Assembly (NCBI GenBank): GCA_963813895.1
Contig: CAWFAS010000001.1
Coordinates: 682,001 to 746,000 of the forward strand
Reading direction: 5' to 3'
DNA from: DASZWJ01 sp963813895
Lineage (GTDB): Bacteria > Pseudomonadota > Gammaproteobacteria > JAURND01
Length of the DNA stretch: 64,000 nucleotides
Below, in pieces: positions 34,037-42,715 of the stretch. The stretch's first letter is position 1. Every line of letters begins with the position of its first letter. The notes under the pieces were generated by a model. That model did not search any database, was not told where the DNA came from, and saw only the letters and a list, made by a program, of their open reading frames with translations. Both the position numbers and the translations under genes were made by a program.

Positions 34037-36811
34037 ATGGAAAAAACATACGATCCACAACACCTTGAACAACGCTGGTACCAAACTTGGGAACAAGCGG
34101 GCTATTTTATCCCCCAAAGCAATGACGAGGACGATGAACCTTATTGCATTATGTTGCCACCGCCTAATGTCACAGGGACATTGCATATGGGCCATGGTTT
34201 CCAGATCAGCCTGATGGACGCCTTGGTGCGCTTTCAGCGCATGTGTGGTCAGAAAACTCTGTGGCAAGTGGGAACTGATCATGCCGGCATCGCCACACAA
34301 ATGGTGGTTGAGCGCCAATTATTACGAGAAGGGAAAACCCGCCAGGAATTAGGGCGTGAGAGGTTTGAGCAACGCGTCTGGCAATGGAAGGAGCAATCTG
34401 ATTCGACTATAAAAGATCAGCTAAGGCGCATGGGGGCTTCAGTTGATTGGACGCGCGAGCGTTTCAGTCTGGATGCGGATATAAATAATGCCGTAGTTAA
34501 AGTATTTATCGACCTTTACGAACAAGGATTAATCTATCGCGGTAAACGTCTGGTGAACTGGGATCCTTCTTTACTGACCGCAGTGTCGGACTTGGAGGTG
34601 GTTTCTCAGGAAGAAGCCGGGTTTTTGTGGTATGTCCGTTATCCCTTGCAGCATGGCAAAGAGTCATTGATAGTGGCTACTACCCGACCAGAAACTTTGT
34701 TGGGAGATACTGCAGTTGCAGTACATCCTGAAGATACACGCTATAGCCATCTCATCGGACAGCAAATCAACCTGCCGTTGACCGGTAGGACAATCCCCAT
34801 TATCGCTGATACTTATGTTGATCCCGCCTTCGGTACCGGTTGCGTCAAAATCACGCCCGCCCATGATTTTAATGACTACGCAGTCGGGCAACGGCATAAG
34901 TTGCCCCTGATCAATATTTTTACCCGCGATGCACATTTAAACGATAACGTGCCTGCTGCCTATCAAGGGTTGGAGCGCTATGCAGCGCGCAAACGTATTG
35001 TTGAAGATTTAGAGCAACAGGGCTTGCTTGAAAAAGTTCAGCCGCATCGTTTGCAGGTTCCCAGAGGCGAAAAATCAGATGTGGTCATAGAACCTTTTCT
35101 TACCGATCAGTGGTATATAAAAATGCAACCTTTGGCTGCTGCGGCTATTGACGCTGTGCAAAAGGGAGAGACACAATTTGTCCCAGAAAATTGGACTAAA
35201 ACTTACTTCCAGTGGTTAGAAAATATCCAAGACTGGTGCATCAGTCGGCAATTATGGTGGGGACATCGCATCCCTGTTTGGTACGACACGGAAGGTAATA
35301 CCTATGTTGCGGAAAATGCAGCACAGGTGCGACAAAAATATAATTTAGCACCCGAGGTGGTTCTAACCCAAGATGAGGATGTGTTAGATACCTGGGTATC
35401 GGCCAGCTTATGGCCCTTTGCCACTCTGGGTTGGCCTTCACCTACGCCAGAATTAGCCACTTTTTACCCCACCAATGTATTAGTCACCGGCTTTGATATT
35501 CTATTTTTTTGGGTGGCCCGTATGATCATGATGGGATTGAAATTCACCGGTCACGTGCCATTTAAGACCGTTTATATTACGGGCCTTATTCGGGATAGTG
35601 AAGGGCAGAAAATGTCCAAGTCCAAAGGCAATGTATTAGATCCCATTGATCTGATTGGCGGTATTGATTTGTCAGCATTAATTGCCAAACGTACTCAGGG
35701 GTTAATGCAGCCGGATAAAGCTAAAAAGATTGAACAGGCTACCCGTAAAGAATTCCCCGAAGGCATTCCAGGGTTTGGTACGGATGCACTTCGGTTTACC
35801 TATTGTGCGTTGGCTAATACCGGTCGCAATATCAATTTTGATCTGGGACGCATTGAAGGTTATCGTAATTTTTGCAACAAAATATGGAATGCGGCGCGTT
35901 ATGTATTGATGAATACTGAGGAACATGTGCGGGATTTAACTGCAGGGGAGATGGAGTTCAGCCTGGCGGATCACTGGATACGTTCGCGCTTGGTTGAAAC
36001 CGGGAATAATGTAATCCGTGCATTTGCGGACTATCGTTTTGATCTATTGGCACAACAACTGTATGAATTTACTTGGAATGAGTATTGCGATTGGTATTTA
36101 GAATTTTCCAAGCCGGTATTAATGGGAGCTAAGGCTACACCCGCACAGCGGCGTGGTACGCGTTTTACTTTATTATTTGTGCTAGAGGCTACGTTGCGGC
36201 TCATTCATCCAGTTATGCCATTTATTACAGAAGAGATTTGGCAGCGCGTGGGTAAATTATTGGGTAGGCGCGGCGACACGATTATGCTACAGCCTTATCC
36301 GATATTTACTGATCTAGAAATAGATAATGTTGCGATTGCTGAGATCGATTGGCTTAAACAGGTCATTTTGAGCATACGGCAAATCAGGGGCGAAATGAAT
36401 ATCTCTCCTGGAAAACCGTTATCCTTATTGTTGCGCAAAGGTGAAGCGGAGGATAAATTACGGGTTCAGGCAAATCAGCTAACACTAATCACTTTGGCCA
36501 GATTGGAATCCATTAACTGGTTGGCCCCAGATGAAGCCGCACCCCCTGCAGCAACCGCGGTAGTTAACCAGCTGGAATTATTTATACCCTTGGCTGGATT
36601 GATTGATAAGGGGGCTGAACTGCAACGCCTGCAGAAGGAACTGGATAAGCTGCGCAAAGAGTTAGCGCGGACTCATCAAAAGCTGAGTAATCCAGACTAT
36701 GTTGAGAAGGCCCCTACTGCAGTTGTAGACAAAGAACGTCAACGTGCCCATGAGGTGCAGGAGCTATTAAGTAAGCTACAATTGCAGCAAGAGCGTCTGG
36801 AAAGCGTTTGA
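34037..36811 (+). CDS. valS: Valyl-tRNA synthetase
   Basis: The 924-residue class I synthetase charges tRNA-Val. The HIGH motif is HMGH in PPNVTGTLHMGHGF (near 45-52), the editing domain is in the middle (TTRPETLLGDTAVAVHPED), and KMSKS lies in GQKMSKSKGNVLDPIDLIGG. The C-terminal arm is a coiled coil (GAELQRLQKELDKLRKELART). The start MEKTYDPQHLEQRWYQTWEQ is standard. A terminator-like hairpin follows the stop. Confidence 0.97.
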   Translation: MEKTYDPQHLEQRWYQTWEQAGYFIPQSNDEDDEPYCIMLPPPNVTGTLHMGHGFQISLMDALVRFQRMCGQKTLWQVGTDHAGIATQMVVERQLLREGKTRQELGRERFEQRVWQWKEQSDSTIKDQLRRMGASVDWTRERFSLDADINNAVVKVFIDLYEQGLIYRGKRLVNWDPSLLTAVSDLEVVSQEEAGFLWYVRYPLQHGKESLIVATTRPETLLGDTAVAVHPEDTRYSHLIGQQINLPLTGRTIPIIADTYVDPAFGTGCVKITPAHDFNDYAVGQRHKLPLINIFTRDAHLNDNVPAAYQGLERYAARKRIVEDLEQQGLLEKVQPHRLQVPRGEKSDVVIEPFLTDQWYIKMQPLAAAAIDAVQKGETQFVPENWTKTYFQWLENIQDWCISRQLWWGHRIPVWYDTEGNTYVAENAAQVRQKYNLAPEVVLTQDEDVLDTWVSASLWPFATLGWPSPTPELATFYPTNVLVTGFDILFFWVARMIMMGLKFTGHVPFKTVYITGLIRDSEGQKMSKSKGNVLDPIDLIGGIDLSALIAKRTQGLMQPDKAKKIEQATRKEFPEGIPGFGTDALRFTYCALANTGRNINFDLGRIEGYRNFCNKIWNAARYVLMNTEEHVRDLTAGEMEFSLADHWIRSRLVETGNNVIRAFADYRFDLLAQQLYEFTWNEYCDWYLEFSKPVLMGAKATPAQRRGTRFTLLFVLEATLRLIHPVMPFITEEIWQRVGKLLGRRGDTIMLQPYPIFTDLEIDNVAIAEIDWLKQVILSIRQIRGEMNISPGKPLSLLLRKGEAEDKLRVQANQLTLITLARLESINWLAPDEAAPPAATAVVNQLELFIPLAGLIDKGAELQRLQKELDKLRKELARTHQKLSNPDYVEKAPTAVVDKERQRAHEVQELLSKLQLQQERLESV

Positions 36812-36814
36812 GTT

Positions 36815-36846
36815 AAAGGGGTCAAGTCTTGGCATTTGACCCCTTT
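36815..36846 (+). terminator. Hairpin after valS
   Basis: AAAGGGGTCAA pairs perfectly with TTGACCCCTTT across a 10-nt loop, 3 nt after the valS stop. The T-run is only the three T of the stem plus TAATG, so it is a modest intrinsic terminator. Confidence 0.55.
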
Positions 36847-36871
36847 AATGACGAGAAAGACCAGATAAAGC

Positions 36872-37030
36872 GCCACTAGAGACTGCCCCCTTCCTAACCT
36901 TCCCCCGCAAGCGGGGGAAGGGACTTGCTCGAGCCAGTATGGGATTGGTGCATAGCTTAACCTATTCTGCCCAACCAGTCCCTTCCCCCGCTTGCGGGGG
37001 AAGGTTAGGAAGGGGGCGGCCTCTAGTGGC
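36872..37030. repeat. Palindromic repeat family A, copy 3
   Basis: GCCACTAGAGACTGCCCCC and GGGGGCGGCCTCTAGTGGC ends enclose CTTCCCCCGCAAGCGGGGGAAG-type hairpins. It is close to the copy at 3561. It fills most of the gap 36812-37147; the remainder (37031-37147) holds short CTTGCGGGAGAGGGG remnants before asd. Confidence 0.88.
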
Positions 37031-37147
37031 AACTATTTTGTAACCTCACAAAAATAAATATTTGTGTCGATCTGTCAGCCTTGCGGGAGAGGGGTGTAGA
37101 GTTTTTTTCGCAAGGGGAGAGGGATCACATCACAGAGGAAACCCATA

Positions 37148-38161
37148 ATGAGCCTTGCATTTGATATCGCGATACTCGGCGCGACCGGCATCGTCGGTGA
37201 AGCGTTATTATCAATTTTAGAACAGCGTAGTTTTCCAATTGGCAAGATTTACCTGCTGGCCAGCGAACGCTCAGCAGGAGAAACCATCACCTTCCAAAAC
37301 CAAACCCTTACCGTAGAAGATGCAGCGCAATTTGATTTTTCCAAAGTGCAACTAGGGCTATTTTCCGCTGGTGCGGGTGTTTCTGAACGTTATGCGCCCT
37401 TAGCGGCAGAGCAGGGTTGTGTGGTTATCGATAATACCTCCCAATTTCGCTATGACCCGGATGTGCCCCTGGTGGTGCCGGAGGTCAATCCGCAGGAGAT
37501 TGAGAACTACCGGCAGCGGCATATTATTGCCAATCCTAATTGCTCCACTATTCAGATGGTAGTAGCGCTAAAGCCAATCTATGATGCGGTAGGTATTGAA
37601 CGCATTAATGTAGCTACTTATCAGTCGGTATCAGGCACTGGCAAAAAAGGAATAGAAGAATTAGCCATGCAAACGGCTCATCTATTGGGCGGTCAGCCAG
37701 CCCATCCCCTAGTTTACCCCGCGCAAATTGCCTTTAACGTCATCCCGCAGATCGATACTTTCCAGGACAATGGCTACACTCGGGAAGAAATGAAGATGAT
37801 TTGGGAGACACGCAAGATTTTAGGTGATGACAGTATTCTGATTAATCCCACAGCAGTCAGGGTACCGGTATTTTTTGGCCATTCCGAAGCCATCCATATT
37901 GAGACGCGCGATAAATTAACCGCAGAACATGCACGCGAATTGTTACGCCAGGCGCCAGGTATTATTGTAATGGATGAGCCGTTATACCCCACACCAGCGC
38001 ATGAAGGTTCGGATGGGGATGCGGTTTATGTGGGGCGGATCAGGGAGGATATTTCCCATCCGCACGGGTTGAACCTGTGGGTAGTAGCCGATAATGTGCG
38101 CAAAGGCGCTGCTTTAAATGCTGTGCAGATCGCTGAATTATTAGTGAGTGAGTATTATTAA
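37148..38161 (+). CDS. asd: Aspartate-semialdehyde dehydrogenase
   Basis: The 337-residue enzyme reduces aspartyl phosphate to the semialdehyde for lysine, diaminopimelate, threonine and methionine synthesis. It has the NADP fold LGATGIVGEALLSIL near 11-25, catalytic Cys132 in NPNCSTIQMVVALKPI, and the substrate region RVPVFFGHSEAIHIET with the conserved His. A GAGGAAACCC ribosome site precedes the ATG. It is of the shorter, Pseudomonas-type Asd rather than the E. coli 367-residue type. Confidence 0.95.
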   Translation: MSLAFDIAILGATGIVGEALLSILEQRSFPIGKIYLLASERSAGETITFQNQTLTVEDAAQFDFSKVQLGLFSAGAGVSERYAPLAAEQGCVVIDNTSQFRYDPDVPLVVPEVNPQEIENYRQRHIIANPNCSTIQMVVALKPIYDAVGIERINVATYQSVSGTGKKGIEELAMQTAHLLGGQPAHPLVYPAQIAFNVIPQIDTFQDNGYTREEMKMIWETRKILGDDSILINPTAVRVPVFFGHSEAIHIETRDKLTAEHARELLRQAPGIIVMDEPLYPTPAHEGSDGDAVYVGRIREDISHPHGLNLWVVADNVRKGAALNAVQIAELLVSEYY

Positions 38162-38179
38162 GTAAGCAATTGAGATTGA

Positions 38180-38369
38180 AACTATTCAGCATGTTAACCA
38201 AAGAGCCAATAGAGACCGCCCCCTTCCTAACCTTCCCCCGCAAGCGGGGGAAGGAACTATTGGGCAGAAAACTAAAAGTCCGCACCTTACAGTCCCTTCC
38301 CCCGCTTGCGGGGGAAGGTTAGGAAGGGGGCAGTCTCTATTGGCTCCCAGTTACGATGCTGAATAGTTA
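38180..38369. repeat. Palindromic repeat family A, long copy
   Basis: AACTATTCAGCATG ... CATCGTAACTGGGAG-type ends extend the family A core by about 20 bp each side (GAGCCAATAGAGAC / GTCTCTATTGGCTC). The centre reads GGGCAGAAAACTAAAAGTCC. The same extended left arm occurs at 5212. It follows asd directly. Confidence 0.88.
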
Positions 38370-38478
38370 CAATATCTTGAACGAATTGCATTGTGTAAGG
38401 AAAAAATTGCACTACTAAAGATAGGAACAGAGGAAACTAGTTCAAATACTGGACCGAGTCTGTCATAGGTATATCCAG

Positions 38479-38511
38479 CTTAAGATTGTATTAAGTTAGC
38501 CATGCTAAACT
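38479..38511 (+). promoter_or_regulatory. PmrA-type box and -10 element for the 38728-40747 unit
   Basis: CTTAAG-ATTGT-ATTAAG (one mismatch to YTTAAK-N5-YTTAAK, central TT kept), then 10 nt, then TAAACT. The ATG of the first gene is 217 nt downstream because a family C repeat lies in between. Confidence 0.65.
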
Positions 38512-38555
38512 AGATAAACATGAAGGTAACTATTTATCACTTCAGATTGAAAGTC

Positions 38556-38680
38556 GGCTTTCTCCCTTCTCCCGCTTGCGGGAGAAGGGAGGGGATGAGG
38601 GTGTATCGATCTGCATTTGCGCCCGAGGAAACACCCTCACCCCCGACCCCTCTCCCGCAAGCGGGAGAGGGGAGAAAGCT
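38556..38680. repeat. Palindromic repeat family C, copy 2, in a probable 5' leader
   Basis: The GGCTTTCTCCCTTCTCCCGC ... GAGAGGGGAGAAAGC palindrome is like 25113. It lies between the PmrA-like promoter and the first gene of the ankyrin operon, so the leader RNA would contain a long stem. Confidence 0.88.
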
Positions 38681-38727
38681 AGCCTTTGCTGAATAGTTAC
38701 AAATATTAATTCGTAAGCAAGGTACTT

Positions 38728-39375
38728 ATGTCCCGAGAAAACAAATCTACAGCCATTAACCCCTATGACCTAGGTTCACAGCGCCACAAAGAGCGCTATG
38801 GCTTGGTTTTGTCTGATTGGGACGACGAGGATGATGGTGAGGGGAGCAGTGGACATGCCGGTGGTCAAATAGAAAGTGTTATCCCTTTTAGCGAGCAGAA
38901 AAGTGACCAATATGCTCCCCTGATTGATGAATGGGGGCAGCAACTCACGCAATGGGTAGAAGATAAAGCTGATGAGTTTATCCAGTTATTGATGGAAGGT
39001 GAAAGTAAGTTCGGTGCAGTCTCCACCAAACGCAAAAAGCATAAAAAAACCCGCGAACAGGCAGCGGATAATAAAAATCAAGCCACTGCATCACAGGGTC
39101 ATGCTGCTGGTGGGGACCTACCACAACATCCGCTGTTAAATGGTCAAAGGTATGATGGCATGAGTGATAATGATGCACCGCTGGCCTCAAGAAGCTCCCA
39201 AGATGATTTATTTGAAAATCTGGCTGAACAAATAGAAAAGAATCCGGAATTGAAACTCAGCCCTGAGCTAAGCAATAATCTAAAGTTAAGAATTGACCTC
39301 TATAACCAGCAGAAACTGGAAAATGCCCTCAAAAGCCGGCCTGCTTTAGTCATGGATCGCGGCATGGGAAGATAG
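38728..39375 (+). CDS. Hydrophilic protein of unknown family, upstream partner of the AnkH-like gene
   Basis: The 215-residue soluble protein has no signal peptide or membrane segment. The N-terminus contains an acidic patch (SDWDDEDDGEGSSG), the middle a basic patch (TKRKKHKKTRE), and the C-terminal third is helical (LFENLAEQIEKNPELKLSPELSNNLKLRIDLYNQQKLENAL). No family is recognised. It ends 4 nt before the AnkH-like gene, so the two are almost certainly co-expressed. With a PmrA-type box upstream it is a candidate Dot/Icm substrate or a chaperone or cofactor for its neighbour; both are inference. Confidence 0.7.
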   Translation: MSRENKSTAINPYDLGSQRHKERYGLVLSDWDDEDDGEGSSGHAGGQIESVIPFSEQKSDQYAPLIDEWGQQLTQWVEDKADEFIQLLMEGESKFGAVSTKRKKHKKTREQAADNKNQATASQGHAAGGDLPQHPLLNGQRYDGMSDNDAPLASRSSQDDLFENLAEQIEKNPELKLSPELSNNLKLRIDLYNQQKLENALKSRPALVMDRGMGR

Positions 39376-39379
39376 GTTC

Positions 39380-40747
39380 ATGACTCTCACCGACGCAATT
39401 TTAAAAAATAATCTTGAGGGTGTATCCCAACTGCTTGCAGCGGGTAAAGATATTAATGAAATCGATATCTATGGGTTTACCCCGCTGATTGAAGCTGCTA
39501 TCGCTAATAACACCGAAATTGCAACCTTGCTGATCCAGAGCGGCGCAGACGTGCGCAAACAAGATCTAACGGGTGGCACGGCATTACATTGGGCAGTAGA
39601 GAACAATAATCTCCCACTATGCAACTTATTGCTGGATAAAAAAGCAGACCCCAATGCCTATAATAAATCAGCCCAACCTGTGTTGTTGCAGCCCTTATTG
39701 CGTCGTCAGCAGGACTTAAAAGAACTTTTATATCGTTATGGCGCCGACCTGAAATTTGCTCAGGACTATATCAATACCAAGCTAATCGGCCATCGCTTTG
39801 AATTAGTAGGCCGCGTGGATATTGTCGATAATAATAATACTTTTATCGAATTGGATTTTGAGGGCTTTGTTTTAGAGTTTAGTATGGGGGTAATACAGGA
39901 TTCTTTGCTGCAGTTTAAAAATAATTTTGCTGCCCGCAACCTGCGTTCCCATTTTCTGGATTTGGAGAATATTATTGGTGCTTTCACCGCTGCCGGTGAA
40001 TTAATAAGATATCAGCAACATCTGGTGAATATTACCCAGCAGCAACACCGGCTTGAGGCTTTGTCACAGCGCCCCTTATTATTAATGCCGGTGGGATTCG
40101 AAGGCCATGCCATCACCTTTATAAAATGCGGCAATCTATTTGCCAAATGTGACCGTGGCGCTTATAGCTTACACCATCCGAGCGTTGCCATTTATCGCAT
40201 TGGCAATCCCCGCGCTTTTAATACCGAATTGCTCAAGCACTTGCTGTATAAGAAACAACACAGCCGATTTGTCAATGAAGGTATTTTTAAGGTGCTGGAA
40301 TTAGAGCGGGTGACAACATTGCCCTTGCAGTCACAGTTAAGTGGTAATTGTTCCTGGGCGAATGTGGAAGCGACGGTTCCTGCTATGTTATTAATGCAAT
40401 GGTTGCAGCAGGGTTTACGTACTGATATCAACCATTACCAAGAAGCCGCAATGGCCATTTATAAACAATGGTTGGAATGGGATAAAGATTGGGCACTGCA
40501 TCAGTGTGTAGAAAGTTTTTATGATGCCAGTCCAGCCCGTAAAGCATCAAAAGTAGCCGTGTTGGCAGCCGTATTGTTTCAGACTTGCCGTTATACCCAA
40601 ACCAAAGATATAGATCGGGCTAATAAGATTTTGGCTGTTTTGGCTACGCCCGACTATCGTTATGTATTGGATAGTTATTTGAAGGTATACAAAGATACGG
40701 CAGCCGGGCGTAATTTGATGGAGTTGGTGGATCTTTATAGTAAGTAG
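39380..40747 (+). CDS. ankH: Ankyrin-repeat protein resembling Legionella AnkH (LegA3)
   Basis: The 455-residue protein has about three ankyrin repeats in residues 1-125 (NEIDIYGFTPLIEAAIANN; RKQDLTGGTALHWAVENNN; PNAYNKSAQPVLLQPLLRR). A mixed domain (about 135-340) and a helical C-terminus follow. In the middle, His243 (FEGHAITF), Asp258 (KCDRG), Gln319 and Cys324 (QLSGNCSWANVEA) stand in the order and spacing of CE-clan cysteine proteases. From memory, Legionella AnkH is a genus-wide core Dot/Icm effector with ankyrin repeats plus a cysteine-protease-like domain, and size and repeat sequence agree. Host target and activity here are unknown. Confidence 0.72.
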   Translation: MTLTDAILKNNLEGVSQLLAAGKDINEIDIYGFTPLIEAAIANNTEIATLLIQSGADVRKQDLTGGTALHWAVENNNLPLCNLLLDKKADPNAYNKSAQPVLLQPLLRRQQDLKELLYRYGADLKFAQDYINTKLIGHRFELVGRVDIVDNNNTFIELDFEGFVLEFSMGVIQDSLLQFKNNFAARNLRSHFLDLENIIGAFTAAGELIRYQQHLVNITQQQHRLEALSQRPLLLMPVGFEGHAITFIKCGNLFAKCDRGAYSLHHPSVAIYRIGNPRAFNTELLKHLLYKKQHSRFVNEGIFKVLELERVTTLPLQSQLSGNCSWANVEATVPAMLLMQWLQQGLRTDINHYQEAAMAIYKQWLEWDKDWALHQCVESFYDASPARKASKVAVLAAVLFQTCRYTQTKDIDRANKILAVLATPDYRYVLDSYLKVYKDTAAGRNLMELVDLYSK

Positions 40748-40750
40748 GCC

Positions 40751-40773
40751 AGCTGTCATCCTGAACGCATTGC
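40751..40773. repeat. Family D repeat, left arm (split by a family B repeat)
   Basis: GCTGTCATCCTGAACGCATTGCG is matched in reverse by CGCAATGCGTTCAGGGCGAC at 40953-40977, with the family B repeat between them. This is the same nesting as at 9170-11126 but without an IS. Confidence 0.8.
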
Positions 40774-40776
40774 GAG

Positions 40777-40950
40777 GCGTTGTTGAATAATTCCGCTCTA
40801 ATCTATCGGAAACTCCATGATCCCTTCTCCCGGGGGCTTTGTTGAATAATTCTCTTCCTAACTATCTGAAACTCTATGATCCCCTCTCCCCTTGCGGGAG
40901 AGGGGATACAGTGCTTTTCCAAAAAATGGTAGCGAATTATTCAACAACGC
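40777..40950. repeat. Family B repeats, one partial and one intact, in tandem
   Basis: A left-arm fragment (GCGTTGTTGAATAATTCCGC...CTTCTCCCGGG) is followed by an intact hairpin from CTTTGTTGAATAATTCTC to GAATTATTCAACAACGCC. It is located between the convergent ankH-like and folB genes. Confidence 0.83.
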
Positions 40951-40952
40951 CC

Positions 40953-40977
40953 CCGCAATGCGTTCAGGGCGACAGCC
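40953..40977. repeat. Family D repeat, right arm, forming the folB 3' end
   Basis: This right arm lies over the last codons and stop of folB (TGA at 40964-40966 on the minus strand). Confidence 0.75.
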
Positions 40978-41335
40978 AACCACGCGTTATCTCAATCCCC
41001 ACACTCTTCGCCGTAGCCAAAGAATTCCTAATAGCATCCGGTTTATGGATGCGCAGCCGGACCCCCCCTGCGCTAAACTCCTGCATCACCGACTGCGCCA
41101 GATGTTCAGCCAAAGCTTCCAACAAAAAGAAATGACTCTCAGCGGCCAACTGCCGTACCCGCATGGCGAGTGCATCATAATTGATGGTATCGGTAATAGC
41201 ATCACTGCTAGCAGCTTTATGGGTGTCGATGCAGAGCTCAATATCCAGCAAGAGTGGTTGTTGGGCGGTGCGTTCTTCGGGGTAAATACCAATCATGGTT
41301 TGTATTTCTAATCCCGAGATAAAAATTTTGTCCAT
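40964..41335 (-). CDS. folB: Dihydroneopterin aldolase
   Basis: The 123-residue enzyme converts dihydroneopterin to hydroxymethyl-dihydropterin in folate synthesis. The typical start MDKIFISGLEIQTMIGIYPEERTAQQPLLLDIEL has the conserved Glu-Glu-Arg. Later come TINYDALAMRVRQLAAESHFFLLEALAEHLA and VRLRIHKPDAI. The last residues (GWLSP) and the stop are supplied by a family D repeat arm, so the C-terminus has been remodelled by repeat insertion. It is divergent from the fimV-like gene by 79 nt. Confidence 0.93.
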   Translation of the reverse strand: MDKIFISGLEIQTMIGIYPEERTAQQPLLLDIELCIDTHKAASSDAITDTINYDALAMRVRQLAAESHFFLLEALAEHLAQSVMQEFSAGGVRLRIHKPDAIRNSLATAKSVGIEITRGWLSP

Positions 41336-41414
41336 TTGATTTCTCTTCTCTGGCGACTTTCCTAAATTTTATATAACATGTCCGCAGCTTCCAAGAAAAA
41401 CTGAGGGATATCTC

Positions 41415-42713
41415 ATGAAAGTTGACAGGGTAAAATGCGGGTTGATTGCTATGATGATGGCAGTCCCATTAGTCGCGCTATCTGTTCCCAATGCCGATCC
41501 CAATGACCCAGCTGACGTTGAAAGTGTATTTTTACATGCTTTTGATAAAATCAAAGCGGGGATAATTAATGTCAACCCGGAAACAAATCAAGATCAAAAT
41601 CCAATCCCCAGTGCTAAAACTCTAACGGTAACGCCAACCCATTTGCAGCATACCACAAGCGTAACCGCTGCTACTATTCCGGCAAACAACACATCGCCAT
41701 CTGACCAGCAGATTCAGACCGAATTGACTAATTTACGTAGACAAAACGCCAGCTTGCAGACCCGCGTGAGCGGTATGAATCAAGAGGTGAATCAGTTGCG
41801 TGAGGCTCTGGTAGAATCACAAAAGTTGCTATCGCAAAATTTAAATGCCCTACAATCTTCTAGTTTAAAACCGCACAAAGCAGGGGTATCAGCAACGCTC
41901 ACAGCTGTAGCGCCACAGCCACATACCCTAAATCCGCAGCTGGGTAAAACAGACGTGGAGTTGCTCCCCCCGCCCCAATTGCCTGAGGAAACACCCCCCG
42001 TCCTACCTGAACCCCGCGTAACTGCCACCCCTGTGAGTTCGGTAACGCCTTCAGCATCCGTCCAGCCCGTTACCAATGCTGTATCAGAAGCTGCGCCACC
42101 ACAAAATCCGGTTGAAGAGGAAACTATGCCTACAAGTTTTTTGGATAATACGATGTTTTTGTTGAGTATTGGTTTAGTGTTGATATTAGGTGGTTTATTG
42201 CTCCTCATCTGGTTATTTTGGCCAAGAAAATCTATTCAAGAGGAGCCTTTGCCTATAGAACCAAAAGCACCTATTCCCCCGACTCCGGAGGTTCATAGCG
42301 AACAACCCGCTTTCTTGGTACAGCCGGAAGAAGTTCCTCTGGAAGAAAAAATACAAGAAGAAGAAATATATGCAGACGAGGAGGAGGAATTAGAAGAGGA
42401 AGAACTTGATCAGGAGCCTTTGAAAATTTCTGAGCTTGAAAGCTTTGAAGAGTTAATAGAGGAAGAGCAAGAATATCTCGGCAATAAGCAAGGTACCTAT
42501 GAAAGATTTGCAGACGATGATATGGATTACAGTTTTATGGATAGTAAAGACGCTATCCCAGTCAAATTAGATTTAGCTCGCGCTTATCTGGAAATGGGCG
42601 ATTACGATTCAGTAAATGAGACGTTAAAAATGGTTTTACAGTCAGGCTCAAAAGCGCAACAGCGTGAGGCGGAACTATTGCTCGAGCAAGCCAGGTTAGC
42701 CCAGGGTGATTAG
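41415..42713 (+). CDS. fimV: FimV-like protein with C-terminal FimV/TPR domain
   Basis: The 432-residue protein has an N-terminal signal-like helix (CGLIAMMMAVPLVALSV) and a short coiled coil (LTNLRRQNASLQTRVSGMNQEVNQLREAL). A Pro/Thr-rich linker, one membrane helix near 250 (MFLLSIGLVLILGGLLLLIWLFW), a very acidic stretch and a C-terminal motif (VKLDLARAYLEMGDYDSVNETLKMVLQSG) like Pseudomonas FimV complete it. FimV organises polar type IV pili and cAMP signalling. No LysM domain was recognised and the protein is shorter than Pseudomonas FimV. The adjacent truA, 2 nt downstream, is the usual neighbour. Confidence 0.82.
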   Translation: MKVDRVKCGLIAMMMAVPLVALSVPNADPNDPADVESVFLHAFDKIKAGIINVNPETNQDQNPIPSAKTLTVTPTHLQHTTSVTAATIPANNTSPSDQQIQTELTNLRRQNASLQTRVSGMNQEVNQLREALVESQKLLSQNLNALQSSSLKPHKAGVSATLTAVAPQPHTLNPQLGKTDVELLPPPQLPEETPPVLPEPRVTATPVSSVTPSASVQPVTNAVSEAAPPQNPVEEETMPTSFLDNTMFLLSIGLVLILGGLLLLIWLFWPRKSIQEEPLPIEPKAPIPPTPEVHSEQPAFLVQPEEVPLEEKIQEEEIYADEEEELEEEELDQEPLKISELESFEELIEEEQEYLGNKQGTYERFADDDMDYSFMDSKDAIPVKLDLARAYLEMGDYDSVNETLKMVLQSGSKAQQREAELLLEQARLAQGD

Positions 42714-42715
42714 CC

